NCBI RefSeq assembly: GCF_000092845.1
Contig: NC_014150.1
Coordinates: 2,789,510-2,853,509, forward strand
Origin: Brachyspira murdochii DSM 12563
GTDB taxonomy: Bacteria > Spirochaetota > Brachyspiria > Brachyspirales > Brachyspiraceae
Direction of reading: 5' to 3'
DNA length: 64,000 nucleotides
Part shown: one piece after another, positions 28,444 through 37,324 of the stretch
Layout: each line of letters begins with the position of its first letter
How positions within the stretch are numbered: the stretch's first letter is position 1
Translations under genes and position numbers: made by a program
Notes under the pieces: model-generated
What the model saw: only the letters and a program-made list of their open reading frames with translations
Database searches by the model: none
What the model was told of the DNA's origin: nothing

Positions 28444-29940
28444 CTATCTCATAGTTGCATATTTCATAATATCATCTTGAGTAGTTCCATTTATATCTAA
28501 TTCTCCTGTTTTTTTACCTTCAGACATAACAAGTATTCTGTCGCTCATTCTAAGTATTTCAACTAAGTCAGATGAGATCATTATTATAGATTTACCCATA
28601 GATACTAATTGTTCCATAAGATTGTATATTTCACTTCTAGCTCCTACATCTATTCCTCTAGTGGGTTCATCAAATATTAATATTTTACATTCTTTTATGA
28701 GCCAATTTGCTATTACTACTTTCTGCTGATTACCTCCAGATAAGTTTTTTACTAATTGATTAATAGAAGGTGTTTTTATATTTAATGATTTTACTTCCTG
28801 CTCTGAAATATCTCTTACTTTTGAATTTTGTACCATAAGCATATTAGAAAACTTATCATAATTTCCCATCATAATATTTTCAAATACTGGAAGCCCTAAT
28901 GCCAAACCGTATCTTTTTCTGTCTTCTGAAAGATAACCTATACCGCTTTTTATAGCATCTACAGGGGATTTTATTGATACCTCTTTTCCTTCGACAAATA
29001 TTTTTCCGCTTTCAAATTTATCAGCACCAAAAATAGCCCTTGCTGTTTCTGTTCTTCCGGCACCCATAAGACCTGCAAAACCTAAAATTTCACCTTGTTT
29101 TAGAGAAAAACTTACATTCTTAACTACACCCGGTACAACTAAGTTCTCTACCCTTAATATTTCTTTTGCATCTTTTGATACTTTGCTTTCTGTTTTAGGT
29201 GTTTCATATATAACACGTCCGACCATCAAATTTACTATTTCATCTTTATTCGTATCCTTTGTAATTTTGGTGTCTATATATTCTCCGTCTCTTATAACTG
29301 TTATTCTGTCAGATAATATAAATAATTCATCTAATCTATGAGATATGTATACTATAGAAACACCGGAAACTTGTAAATCTTTTATAATTCTAAAAAGTTC
29401 TTTAGTTTCAGATTCTGTCAAAGCGGCAGTAGGTTCATCAAGTATTAATATCTTTGAGTTGTGAGTTAATGCTTTAGCTATTTCAACAAGCTGCTGCTTT
29501 CCTACTGTTAAAGAACCTATTTTGGCAGCTGGATTTATATCTACATTCATTCCTTTAAATATTTTATCCGATCTTTTTATCATTAATTTATCATCTATGA
29601 GTCCGAATTTATTCAATGGTTCATGACCTATAAAAATATTTTGTGCTGCAGTTAAATGATTCATTAAATTTAGTTCCTGATGTACTATTGATATCCCATT
29701 TTCTTCTGCTTCTTTAGGTCCTGATACTTCTAAAGGCTTGCCAAAATATTCTATACTGCCGGCATCTTTTTTATATATTCCAGATAAAATTTTCATAAGA
29801 GTAGATTTTCCAGCACCATTTTCACCTATTAAAGCCAATATCTCGCCTTGAATCAAAGAGAAATTAAAGTTTTTTAATGCATATACACCTTTAAATCTCT
29901 TTTCTATTCCAGTCATTTTTAAAATTATGTTATCACTCAT
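28444..29940 (-). CDS. Sugar ABC transporter ATP-binding protein, RbsA/MglA family
   Basis: This 498-residue protein carries two nucleotide-binding domains and powers the importer. The first domain has Walker A GENGAGKST at about 37-45, signature LTVGKQQLVEIAKAL and Walker B ILILDEPTAAL. The second has a degenerate Walker A GLMGAGRTE, signature LSGGNQQKVVIANWL and ILIFDEPTRGIDVGARSEIY. A degenerate second Walker A is normal in this family. AAGGAT precedes the ATG. It is the first gene of the leftward operon, divergent from the kinase gene. Assignment to L-fucose rests on the operon with fucI and fucU. Confidence 0.93.
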   Translation of the reverse strand: MSDNIILKMTGIEKRFKGVYALKNFNFSLIQGEILALIGENGAGKSTLMKILSGIYKKDAGSIEYFGKPLEVSGPKEAEENGISIVHQELNLMNHLTAAQNIFIGHEPLNKFGLIDDKLMIKRSDKIFKGMNVDINPAAKIGSLTVGKQQLVEIAKALTHNSKILILDEPTAALTESETKELFRIIKDLQVSGVSIVYISHRLDELFILSDRITVIRDGEYIDTKITKDTNKDEIVNLMVGRVIYETPKTESKVSKDAKEILRVENLVVPGVVKNVSFSLKQGEILGFAGLMGAGRTETARAIFGADKFESGKIFVEGKEVSIKSPVDAIKSGIGYLSEDRKRYGLALGLPVFENIMMGNYDKFSNMLMVQNSKVRDISEQEVKSLNIKTPSINQLVKNLSGGNQQKVVIANWLIKECKILIFDEPTRGIDVGARSEIYNLMEQLVSMGKSIIMISSDLVEILRMSDRILVMSEGKKTGELDINGTTQDDIMKYATMR

Positions 29941-30083
29941 AGAATAATTTAATCCTTAAGTTAAAATTTTTCATATGATTATATTCTAGTAAAAAAAAAT
30001 AGCATAATCAATATTGAAATGTTTTTTTATATAAAAAAATTATTTTATTTTTATTTTTTTTAAATTTTTATTTTTTTGTTTAG

Positions 30084-30118
30084 AAAAATGTTTTATTTTT
30101 TAAAAAATAAACATTTTT
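30084..30118. promoter_or_regulatory. Inverted repeat in the divergent fucose control region
   Basis: AAAAATGTTTtATTTTTT at 30084-30101 and its near-complement ending AAACATTTTT at 30118 form a 17-bp inverted repeat with one extra T. It lies between the two divergent fucose operons, just upstream of the kinase promoter, and is a candidate operator. It is so AT-rich that chance symmetry is possible. Confidence 0.4.
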
Positions 30119-30121
30119 TTA

Positions 30122-30150
30122 TTGAATATGAAACAAAAATATATTATATT
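30122..30150 (+). promoter_or_regulatory. Promoter of the fucose kinase-aldolase-reductase operon
   Basis: TTGAAT (30122-30127), a 17-base spacer and TATATT (30145-30150) lie 32 bases before the kinase start codon, with the inverted repeat immediately upstream. Confidence 0.55.
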
Positions 30151-30181
30151 ATAAATATATTAATATAAATGGTGCAGTTAT

Positions 30182-31594
30182 ATGACTAATAACAAATTTT
30201 ACTCTATAGCCTGTGATTTTGGATCATCAGGAGGAAAAATTTTCCTTTCAAAATTTGAAAATGATAAAATGACACTGGAAGAAGTGCATAGATTCTCACT
30301 TACACCTATAAGAATTAATAATTATTATTATACAGATTTTATATATATGTATAATGAGCTTTTAAAAGGCATAAAGAAAGTTGCTGATATGGGAGTGCAG
30401 CCTTCATCTTTGGGGATAAACTCTTGGGGTGTAGATTATGCATATATAAATAAAAATGGAGAGCTTTTATCAAATCCTATAAATTATAGAGATACAAGAA
30501 CTATCAATACAATAAAAAAACTTGAAAAAATAGGTTTGAATGCTAAAAAATTATATGGTATAACAGGTATATCATGCATGCCTTTTAACAGCATAATGCA
30601 GATATATGAAGACATAGAAAAAAGGGCTGATATAGTTAATAATGCAGAAAAATTATTATTTACTCCAGATTTGTTCTGTTATTTTTTGACTGGAAATATT
30701 TCTTCCGAATATACAATATCCTCTACTTCACAGCTTATAGATATTAATAAAAAGAATTGGTCTTCAGAAATTTTAGAAGCAATTAATTTTGACATTAATA
30801 AATTGCCTGTTTTAATTGAAGCTGGAACTAAAAAAGGTTTATTAAAACAAGAAATAGCGGATTATTTGGGATTAAAGCCTTTTGATATTATTGCAGCAGC
30901 CTCACATGATACGGCATCTGCAGTATTATCAGCACCAATTTTTAATGATACTTCTGCTTATTTGTCTTCAGGCTCATGGTCTCTTCTTGGGGTAGAATTA
31001 AAAGAACCTATACTTACAGATGAGGCTCTTGAAAATGGTTTTACAAATGAAATGGGCTACAATAATACTATAAGATTTTTAGAAAATATTAATGGGCTTT
31101 GGACTATACAGCTTTTGCAAAAAAAATATCAAATTTCTTTTAATGATATGGAAAAACTTGCAAGAGATAATATTAAAGATGAGCATAGAATAGATATTAC
31201 AGACAATAGATTTTATAATCCAAAAGATATAGAAGATGAAATACTCAATTACTATAAAGATACTAATCAGTCAGATGTTTCCAAAGATTCAAAAGGTATT
31301 ATTATAGCTTCTGTATATAATTCTTTGGCTGATAGTTATGCTAAATATATTGACAGTCTTAAAAAAATATTAAATAAAAATATTGATACTTTATGTATTG
31401 TAGGAGGCGGTACAAGAGATAAATTGATATGCGAGCTTACTAAAGAAAAAACTAATTTAAATGTTTATGTTGGTCCTATAGAATGTACTGCTGCTGGAAA
31501 TATATTAGCTCAGTTTAAATCTTTAGGAATATTAAAAGATACTGAAGAGATGAGAAAATTAGTTGTAAATAGTTTTGAGATAAAAAAAATATAA
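30182..31594 (+). CDS. FGGY sugar kinase, rhamnulokinase-like; probable L-fuculokinase
   Basis: This 470-residue FGGY kinase should phosphorylate L-fuculose at C1 with ATP. Sequence features follow RhaB more closely than E. coli FucK: ACDFGSSGGKIFL at the start, LGINSWGVDYAYI, YRDTRT, LLFTPDLFCYFLTG, ASHDTASAVLSAP with the catalytic aspartate, YLSSGSWSLLG and CIVGGGTRDKL for the adenine site. Context decides the substrate, because it is followed at once by the fuculose-1-phosphate aldolase and lactaldehyde reductase, with no rhamnose isomerase nearby. RhaB and FucK substrates are both ketoses made from 6-deoxy sugars, so recruitment is plausible. A dual role on rhamnulose cannot be excluded. 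Confidence 0.88.
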   Translation: MTNNKFYSIACDFGSSGGKIFLSKFENDKMTLEEVHRFSLTPIRINNYYYTDFIYMYNELLKGIKKVADMGVQPSSLGINSWGVDYAYINKNGELLSNPINYRDTRTINTIKKLEKIGLNAKKLYGITGISCMPFNSIMQIYEDIEKRADIVNNAEKLLFTPDLFCYFLTGNISSEYTISSTSQLIDINKKNWSSEILEAINFDINKLPVLIEAGTKKGLLKQEIADYLGLKPFDIIAAASHDTASAVLSAPIFNDTSAYLSSGSWSLLGVELKEPILTDEALENGFTNEMGYNNTIRFLENINGLWTIQLLQKKYQISFNDMEKLARDNIKDEHRIDITDNRFYNPKDIEDEILNYYKDTNQSDVSKDSKGIIIASVYNSLADSYAKYIDSLKKILNKNIDTLCIVGGGTRDKLICELTKEKTNLNVYVGPIECTAAGNILAQFKSLGILKDTEEMRKLVVNSFEIKKI

Positions 31595-31624
31595 TAATAT
31601 TATTTTAATTTTTAAGGAGAAAAA

Positions 31625-32293
31625 ATGTCTAGTTCTGATAGAAAAGATTTATCTAAAAAGATAATAGATGCTTGTTTGAGCATGAGAATAGACGGAGTTA
31701 ATCAGGGTACTGCTGGAAATATAAGTATAAGATTTGAAAATGGAATGCTTATTACTCCATCTGGAATGCCTTATGAGATTATGACTCCAGAGGATATTGT
31801 TTTTGTTGATGAGAATGGAAAAGCTGAAGATGACAAAATTCCTTCAAGCGAATGGAGATTTCATTTATCAATTCTTAAAGATAATCCTAATTTCAATGCT
31901 GTAATACACAATCATGCTATATATTCATCTACAGTTTCAATTTTAAATGTAGATTATATACCTGCAATTCATTATATGGTTGGAGTTGCAGGCGGAAATA
32001 AAATACCTTGTGCTAAATATGCTACTTATGGTACTCAGGAGCTATGTGATAATATATCTGAAGCTATGAAAGGTTATAAGGCTTGTATATTAAAAAATCA
32101 TGGTTTGGTAGCTAGTGATGAAACTTTGGAGAAGGCATATCATGTTATGATGGAAGTTGAAAACTTAGCTAGATTATATATTGGAGTAAGAGGCATAGGT
32201 GATTTTTCTATTTTGCCGGATAGTGAAATGGAAGTTGTTTTAGAAAAATTTAAAAATTACGGACTTAATGTAAAACATAAAAATAAAAAGTAA
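31625..32293 (+). CDS. fucA: L-fuculose-1-phosphate aldolase
   Basis: FucA splits L-fuculose-1-phosphate into dihydroxyacetone phosphate and L-lactaldehyde. It has 222 residues and near-textbook motifs: NQGTAGNISIRFENGMLITP, the acid/base glutamate E76 in SSEWRFH, zinc histidines H95 and H97 in IHNHAIY and H159 in KNHGLVA, and the C-terminal EKFKNYGLNV. AAGGAG lies 6 bases upstream of the ATG. It follows the kinase by 30 bases and precedes the reductase by 73. A paralogue with Ser in the HSH motif lies at 13089-13754; this copy is the better FucA candidate. Confidence 0.96.
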   Translation: MSSSDRKDLSKKIIDACLSMRIDGVNQGTAGNISIRFENGMLITPSGMPYEIMTPEDIVFVDENGKAEDDKIPSSEWRFHLSILKDNPNFNAVIHNHAIYSSTVSILNVDYIPAIHYMVGVAGGNKIPCAKYATYGTQELCDNISEAMKGYKACILKNHGLVASDETLEKAYHVMMEVENLARLYIGVRGIGDFSILPDSEMEVVLEKFKNYGLNVKHKNKK

Positions 32294-32366
32294 ATTTAAT
32301 CTTCTTAATTATTAAAAATAAAAAAGAAGAATAATTATAAAAAATAAAAAATAATAGGAGAGTGTT

Positions 32367-33515
32367 ATGGCTAGATATATTTTAAATGAAACAAGTTATT
32401 TTGGCATAGGCATAAGAAGCGAACTTGCTAATGAAATTAAAGCAAGAGGATTTAAAAAGGCACTTTTAGTTAGTGATAAAGTTTTAGATTCCTGCGGTGT
32501 TCTTAAAAAAGTAAAAGATGTTTTAGATGCCGCTAATATTTCTTATGATGTATTTTTAGATATTAAACAAAATCCTACTATAAAAAACTGTAAAGATGGT
32601 TTAGCAAAATTTAATGAATCAGGAGCTGACTTTTTAATTGCTGTTGGAGGCGGTTCAGTAATGGACGTTGCTAAAGCTATAGGTATTACTAAAAATAATC
32701 CTGATTTTGCTGATGTTAAATCTCTTGAAGGAGCGGCAGCTACAAAAAATAAAAGCGTACCTATTATGGCTCTTCCTACTACTTGCGGTACTGCTGCCGA
32801 AGTTACTATTAACTATGTAATCATCAATGAAGAAGAAAATAGAAAAATGGTTTGTGTTGACCCTAAAGATATACCTATAGCTGCTTTTGTAGATGCTGAG
32901 CTTATGGCTTCTATGCCTAACAGTCTTGTTGCTGCTACTGGTATGGATGCTTTAACTCATGCTATTGAAGGTTATATTACTAAAGCAGCTCATACTATTT
33001 CAGATATGTTTGAATATAAGGCTATGCAGCTTATATCAAAACATTTAAGAGGGGCTGTTAAAGATAAAAATATGACTGATATGGACGGTATGAGTATTGC
33101 TCAGTATGTTGCTGGTATGGGATTCAGCAATGTTGGTCTTGGTATTGTTCACTCTATGGCTCACCCGCTTGGAGCTATATTTGATATACCTCATGGTGTT
33201 GCTAATGCTGTACTTCTTCCAATAGTTATGGAATTCAATATGCCTGTTTGTATAGATAAATATGTTGATATAGCCGTTGCAATGGGGGAAAAAGTTGATG
33301 GATTAAGCAAAGAAGAAGCTGCTAAACTTGCTGTTGAATCTGTTAGAAAACTTTCTAAAGATGTTAATATTCCTGCTAATTTAAGAGAGTTAAATATTAA
33401 AGAAGAAGATTTGCCTAGACTTGCAAAAGATGCTTTGGCTGATGTATGTACAGGCGGAAATCCTAGAGATGTAACATTAGATGATATACTAGCTTTATAT
33501 AAGAAAGCTTATTAA
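32367..33515 (+). CDS. fucO: Lactaldehyde reductase (iron-containing alcohol dehydrogenase)
   Basis: FucO reduces L-lactaldehyde to L-1,2-propanediol with NADH, disposing of the aldehyde and of reducing power under anoxia. It has 382 residues, as in E. coli. NAD-binding shows GGGSVMDVAKAIG and LPTTCGTAAEVT. The iron site is D194 and H198 (GMDALTHAIEG), H262 (GIVHSMAHPLG) and H276 (DIPHGVAN). VDPKDIP and DVCTGGNPRDVTLDDI are typical of FucO. GGAGAG precedes the ATG. It is the last gene of the rightward fucose operon and is followed by a strong terminator. Propanediol is then probably excreted, since no microcompartment genes are in view. Confidence 0.96.
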   Translation: MARYILNETSYFGIGIRSELANEIKARGFKKALLVSDKVLDSCGVLKKVKDVLDAANISYDVFLDIKQNPTIKNCKDGLAKFNESGADFLIAVGGGSVMDVAKAIGITKNNPDFADVKSLEGAAATKNKSVPIMALPTTCGTAAEVTINYVIINEEENRKMVCVDPKDIPIAAFVDAELMASMPNSLVAATGMDALTHAIEGYITKAAHTISDMFEYKAMQLISKHLRGAVKDKNMTDMDGMSIAQYVAGMGFSNVGLGIVHSMAHPLGAIFDIPHGVANAVLLPIVMEFNMPVCIDKYVDIAVAMGEKVDGLSKEEAAKLAVESVRKLSKDVNIPANLRELNIKEEDLPRLAKDALADVCTGGNPRDVTLDDILALYKKAY

Positions 33516-33546
33516 TAATTAATTATATATTCTTAATATTATTTAG

Positions 33547-33585
33547 GGCTGAAGCTTTTATATAAGTTTCAGCCTTTTATATTTT
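33547..33585 (+). terminator. Terminator between the fucose operon and the MBL hydrolase gene
   Basis: GGCTGAAGCTT (33547-33557) pairs with AAGTTTCAGCC (33564-33574) through 11 bp with one G-U and is followed by a T-rich run. The two flanking genes are convergent. Confidence 0.85.
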
Positions 33586-33588
33586 TTA

Positions 33589-34347
33589 TTAAATTTCTAT
33601 TTTAAGTCCGTCATAGGCAGGATGCATATTTGAAGGGAGCTCTCTTTCTAAATGTCTATGCAAAACATCATGCGTCATATGAGTAAAATATGCTTTTTTT
33701 ACTCCGAGTTTATCTGCTATATTTACAGATTCCTGAAGTGATAAATGAGTATGATGAGGTCTGTATCTTAAGCCATTTAACACTAGAATTTCTGTTCCTT
33801 CTATTAGCTTTAAACTTTCATCGCTTATACTACTAGCGTCAGTTATATAAGTAAAATTATTAAATCTATATCCTAATATATTTAAAATTCCATGTTTTAC
33901 AGCAATTGGAGTAACTTTTATATCGTCAAAAAACATTTCATTTTCTATATGATGAAATACTACTTGAGGAAGCCCGCCTCCAATTTGAACTGGATTAAAA
34001 AAATAGTCGTACTTTTCTCTAAGTGTATCCATAGTATCTTTATTGCCGTAGCAGTCTATAGAAGTATGCATTATAAAGTTTAATGATCTTAAATCTACTA
34101 TTCCAGAAGTATGGTCAGCATGTGCATGAGTATAGAATACTGCATTGAGACTTCCTATATTTTCTCTCAGCATTTGCTGTCTGAAATCTGCTGAAGTATC
34201 AACTATATAGTTTTTATTATTATGCTGAATAAGTATAGATGAACGTGTTCTTTTATCTCTCTTATCTCTGCTTTTACATACTTTGCATTTGCAGCCTATC
34301 ATTGGTACGCCGTCAGAAGTGCCAGTGCCCAAGAACGTTATTAACAT
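33589..34347 (-). CDS. MBL-fold metallo-hydrolase, PhnP-like
   Basis: This 252-residue metallo-beta-lactamase-fold phosphodiesterase has the start LITFLGTGTSDGVPMIGC. Cys19, Cys21 and Cys24 probably form the structural zinc site seen in PhnP. The active-site motif is HAHADH at 74-79, with further ligands in VKHG, ITDAS and HTHLS. PhnP opens cyclic ribose phosphates; related enzymes act on other cyclic phosphodiesters. No phosphonate-lyase genes are present, so the natural substrate is uncertain. It is a single gene, convergent with fucO. Confidence 0.88.
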   Translation of the reverse strand: MLITFLGTGTSDGVPMIGCKCKVCKSRDKRDKRTRSSILIQHNNKNYIVDTSADFRQQMLRENIGSLNAVFYTHAHADHTSGIVDLRSLNFIMHTSIDCYGNKDTMDTLREKYDYFFNPVQIGGGLPQVVFHHIENEMFFDDIKVTPIAVKHGILNILGYRFNNFTYITDASSISDESLKLIEGTEILVLNGLRYRPHHTHLSLQESVNIADKLGVKKAYFTHMTHDVLHRHLERELPSNMHPAYDGLKIEI

Positions 34348-34557
34348 AAATTTGCACCTCCATTTATTATTATATATTTATATTATATAGTTTTTATTCT
34401 TAATATCAAGTTATTATTTTTTAATAAGCGGATATGATTTATATATATGACTTATGCATTTTATTAAAAATTATTAATTTTTATATTGTATTTACTGACA
34501 ATTTTTTTTATTTTTGATTTATTATAAATAATAAGTATTTTTAAGGAGAGAAATAAA

Positions 34558-35081
34558 ATGAAAAAGAAAATTGATGTTTTGGATTATGCTAATTATATTT
34601 TAAAAGAAATGAGAAGAGGAATTCTCATAACAACCAAGTCAAATGGAAAAGTAAATAGTGGGAAACTTTGGGAGTAGAGTGGAATAAAAATATATTTATA
34701 ATTCTTATAAGAGAGAACAGATTTACAAGAACTATGCTTGATGAAAATCCAGAGTTTACAGTTAATATTGCTATGGATAAATCTGATAGAAATATTATAA
34801 AAGTATGCGGTACAAAATCTGGAAGAGATACCAATAAAGTAAAAGAACTCAATTTAACTTTAGAAGATTCAAATATTATTTCGGTTCCAGCAATAAAAGA
34901 ACTTCCTTTAACTCTTGAATGCAAAGTTGTTTATAAACAGATACAGGATTCAAATAAAATACCAGAAGAGATAAGAAAGAAATTTTATCCTCAAGATGTT
35001 GAAATCAGTGCATCAGGAGCAAATAAAGATTTTCATATAGCATATTACGGAGAGATAGTTAACAGCTATATTATAGAGTAA
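34558..35081 (+). pseudogene. Flavin reductase-like (FMN-binding split barrel) gene with a frameshifting deletion
   Basis: From the ATG at 34558 (AAGGAG at 34543) the protein reads MKKKIDVLDYANYILKEMRR then GILITTKSNGKVN and stops at TAG after 39 codons. The reading continues at once in another frame with GVEWNKNIFIILIRENRFTR, FTVNIAMDKSDRN, VCGTKSGRDTNK and a C-terminal FHIAYYGEIVNSYII. Flavin reductase-like domains normally have Asn-x-Met-x-Ile-x-Trp here. The Met-Thr-Ile segment is missing, so a deletion of about 14 bases is likely. The 524-base span is two short of a multiple of three. The 137-residue downstream frame would lack the flavin loop. Probably inactive. Confidence 0.75.
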
Positions 35082-35088
35082 TTATAGT

Positions 35089-35634
35089 TTAATTTCTTAA
35101 GTATATATTAAAAAGTTCCGTATAATTTACGAAATCACTTGAATATAATGTTATTGAATTAGCTTTGAATGATAATTTACTAAAATATGAATTATTAATT
35201 TCTTCAATTTTTTCTTTTAATTTTTCATTGTTGTATACTCTTTTTACTCTTGCCAATGTTATATGAGATTTAAAATCTTTTTTGTCATATTCAAGATTTT
35301 CTATATTGTTTAAATTGTATCTCAATACTTTTACATATTTTTCTAATTCTTCACTTACCGCTTTTACAAATATAACACTTATATCTTTGAATTTATTTGT
35401 AAAGTATGAAATATTTTCAAATTTTATATTAAATGGAGTAGGGTAGGAGCTTATAACTTCTTTTTTTATTAATTCTATTTGAACCTCTTTTATATTATCA
35501 AAGAATGCTAATGTTATATGCATTTTATCTTTCGATACTTTTTTTAATTCTGCTATTTTTTCATCTATTTTTAAAATATTGGAATATTTGTTTTTTATCT
35601 CTTCATTTAAGTTTAATGCTAAAAATGCTCTCAT
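35089..35634 (-). CDS. thpR: RNA 2',3'-cyclic phosphodiesterase (LigT/ThpR family)
   Basis: This 181-residue protein of the 2H phosphoesterase superfamily has the two catalytic HxT motifs: H39-I-T41 in MHITLAFF and H124-I-T126 in SHITLARV. MRAFLALNLNEEI is the usual start. ThpR opens 2',3'-cyclic phosphates on RNA ends; the cellular role in bacteria is unclear. It is convergent with the broken flavin reductase (7 bases apart) and 35 bases downstream of the next minus-strand gene, so it may be transcribed with it. Confidence 0.9.
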   Translation of the reverse strand: MRAFLALNLNEEIKNKYSNILKIDEKIAELKKVSKDKMHITLAFFDNIKEVQIELIKKEVISSYPTPFNIKFENISYFTNKFKDISVIFVKAVSEELEKYVKVLRYNLNNIENLEYDKKDFKSHITLARVKRVYNNEKLKEKIEEINNSYFSKLSFKANSITLYSSDFVNYTELFNIYLRN

Positions 35635-35669
35635 ACTATTACAACTCTATATATTTGTTTCATTTATTT

Positions 35670-36266
35670 TTATATATCAAGGCTTAATAGTTTAATTATC
35701 ATATCCATTGTAACATCTTTATATAAAATTTTATTAGGTACTACATTTCCATTAACCTGCTTAGCATTTGTTTTTGCTTCATTAGTGTTTGCAGCAGCAC
35801 TATTATCAATAAGTTCCATAATCATACTAGCTTTGTCCAAATATATTTTTTTATCATCGCTATATTTGAATGTTATATACATTTTTAAATTTAACGTAAT
35901 ATTATGTTCTATAGTGAAGAAATTATCTTTATAAACTATATTTCCTATAAGTCCTTCTATATTTAGATTAGAGCTTATAAAAGCTATAGTTCCAATATAA
36001 TTGTACTTATTATTTTGTTCTATTTGAAACAGACTATAATAATACCAACTATTATTTTTTAATATTATCATCTCATAAGATGAGTTGTCAGTAAATCTAA
36101 TCTTTCTTATAGCATAAACTGATAAATCTTTATTGTTTTTTAAATTTCCATCATCAGTAAAGTAATTTTTATTTATTTTCATTGGTTTATCATCAATATT
36201 TTGAGAATAAAGATTAAAAGAAAATATAATAACAGATATTAATACTAATCTTAGCATAGTTAGCAT
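35670..36266 (-). CDS. Exported hypothetical protein
   Basis: This is a 198-residue protein with a signal peptide (about 1-21, VLISVIIFSFNLYSQ) and no recognised domain. The mature part is rich in beta-prone stretches (YAIRKIRFTDNSSYEMIILK, WYYYSLFQIEQNNKYNYIGT), which suggests a small periplasmic or outer-membrane-associated beta protein. A GGAG sits 10 bases before the ATG. It is followed by thpR on the same strand. Its function is unknown. Confidence 0.65.
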   Translation of the reverse strand: MLTMLRLVLISVIIFSFNLYSQNIDDKPMKINKNYFTDDGNLKNNKDLSVYAIRKIRFTDNSSYEMIILKNNSWYYYSLFQIEQNNKYNYIGTIAFISSNLNIEGLIGNIVYKDNFFTIEHNITLNLKMYITFKYSDDKKIYLDKASMIMELIDNSAAANTNEAKTNAKQVNGNVVPNKILYKDVTMDMIIKLLSLDI

Positions 36267-36349
36267 AGATAAAAAACTCCAAATTGTAATAAATGAAGTT
36301 ATACCCTATAACCCTTTATTTGTCAATATTTAAATTAATGAACTTAAAA

Positions 36350-36382
36350 TAAAAAAACCGTTCCTAAAATATTTAGAAACGG
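36350..36382 (-). terminator. Terminator after the FlbB-like gene
   Basis: On the minus strand, CCGTTTCTAAA pairs with TTTAGGAACGG (11 positions, one mismatch), followed by seven T residues. It separates the FlbB-like gene from the exported hypothetical. Confidence 0.8.
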
Positions 36383-36407
36383 CTTATTATTTTTTAGTAT
36401 ATAATTT

Positions 36408-37127
36408 TTATGCTCCCATATCCATTATACCGTCATTAAGCATAGCATCATTATTGTCCGGCATATATGATGGGAAGTCATTAGGTGAAGAAGGTACTGT
36501 ATTATTACCCGGATTGGATCTTGCTTCATATTTCTCTAATATTCTAGCAGCAACAGCAGCATCCATCAAACTTAAAAGATATGAAGTAGTACTGTTTCTT
36601 CCTTCAGCAGCAGCCATAGAATCCATTTCAAGAAGTACATCTATTACCAAATCATCAGAACCGTTTGCAGCTAGCTGATTAAGTAAAGCTACAGAGTTTT
36701 GAGGAGGCATACTGTTTATTTTGTTTGCTAAATCTGAAAGTACCAACTGATACTGTGAAGATTCGTCCATTGTTGCCTGATAATTAGACCAAGCATTTAA
36801 TAAATTTTGTCTGTCTTGTTCTATCAATTCAGACTGAGTATTTAATTCTAATGCTCTGCTTGCTATTAATGATTCCTGAGCCTGTAAATCTTTTTCTCTT
36901 AAGTTAAAAGATTCTCTCATTTTATTTAGATCATCTCTTGCAAGTAGGGACATATCTTCCACTCTTTGCTTTTGAGTAAATCTGTTTAAAAATCCCGGTA
37001 CATTAGGAGCTATTTTATTACGCATTAATGTGTAGTAATTCACAACTCCGAAGATATCAAACATATAGAGTAATGCTATAAATGCTATTAAATTGACTAT
37101 AGTTAAAATTGCTATTTTAAATTTCAT
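36408..37127 (-). CDS. FlbB-like periplasmic-flagellar collar protein (MotE/MgtE_N-like)
   Basis: This 239-residue protein has one N-terminal membrane helix (about 4-24), a long coiled coil (about 55-130, RDDLNKMRESFNLREKDLQA and onward) and a helical repeat domain (about 140-205) with LANKINSMPPQNSVALLNQL and MDAAVAARILEKYEA. That helical domain recalls the MotE/MgtE N-terminal fold. This order is the architecture of spirochaete FlbB, the base protein of the flagellar collar that surrounds the motor. The C-terminal tail is Pro/Asn/Asp-rich and disordered. The gene stands alone, not in a flagellar operon. FlbB is the best match by architecture; a general MotE-like chaperone is the alternative. 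Confidence 0.6.
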   Translation of the reverse strand: MKFKIAILTIVNLIAFIALLYMFDIFGVVNYYTLMRNKIAPNVPGFLNRFTQKQRVEDMSLLARDDLNKMRESFNLREKDLQAQESLIASRALELNTQSELIEQDRQNLLNAWSNYQATMDESSQYQLVLSDLANKINSMPPQNSVALLNQLAANGSDDLVIDVLLEMDSMAAAEGRNSTTSYLLSLMDAAVAARILEKYEARSNPGNNTVPSSPNDFPSYMPDNNDAMLNDGIMDMGA

Positions 37128-37271
37128 AACCCTTAATCACCTTATAATATTATTACAACATAATATAGATAAAACAATAATATGTCAACTAGATTTTGTT
37201 ATCATAATTATTATCGTAATAATAAAATATTTAGTTATCATATTTTTTTGTTTTGTATAAATAAAAATAAT

Positions 37272-37303
37272 AAAAAAGAGACTGTGTATTAACAGCCTCT
37301 TTT
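37272..37303 (-). terminator. Terminator after the SatP-like gene
   Basis: Read on the minus strand, AAAAGAGGCTGT pairs with ACAGTCTCTTTT (one mismatch) and is followed by T-rich sequence, 22 bases after the stop of the transporter gene. Confidence 0.8.
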
Positions 37304-37324
37304 ATATATGCCCTAATTTTTATG

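Noticed and set aside
34625-34924. 99-residue minus-strand frame over the flavin reductase pseudogene
   Set aside because: Antisense shadow; the plus strand gives a clear family match on both sides of the lesion.
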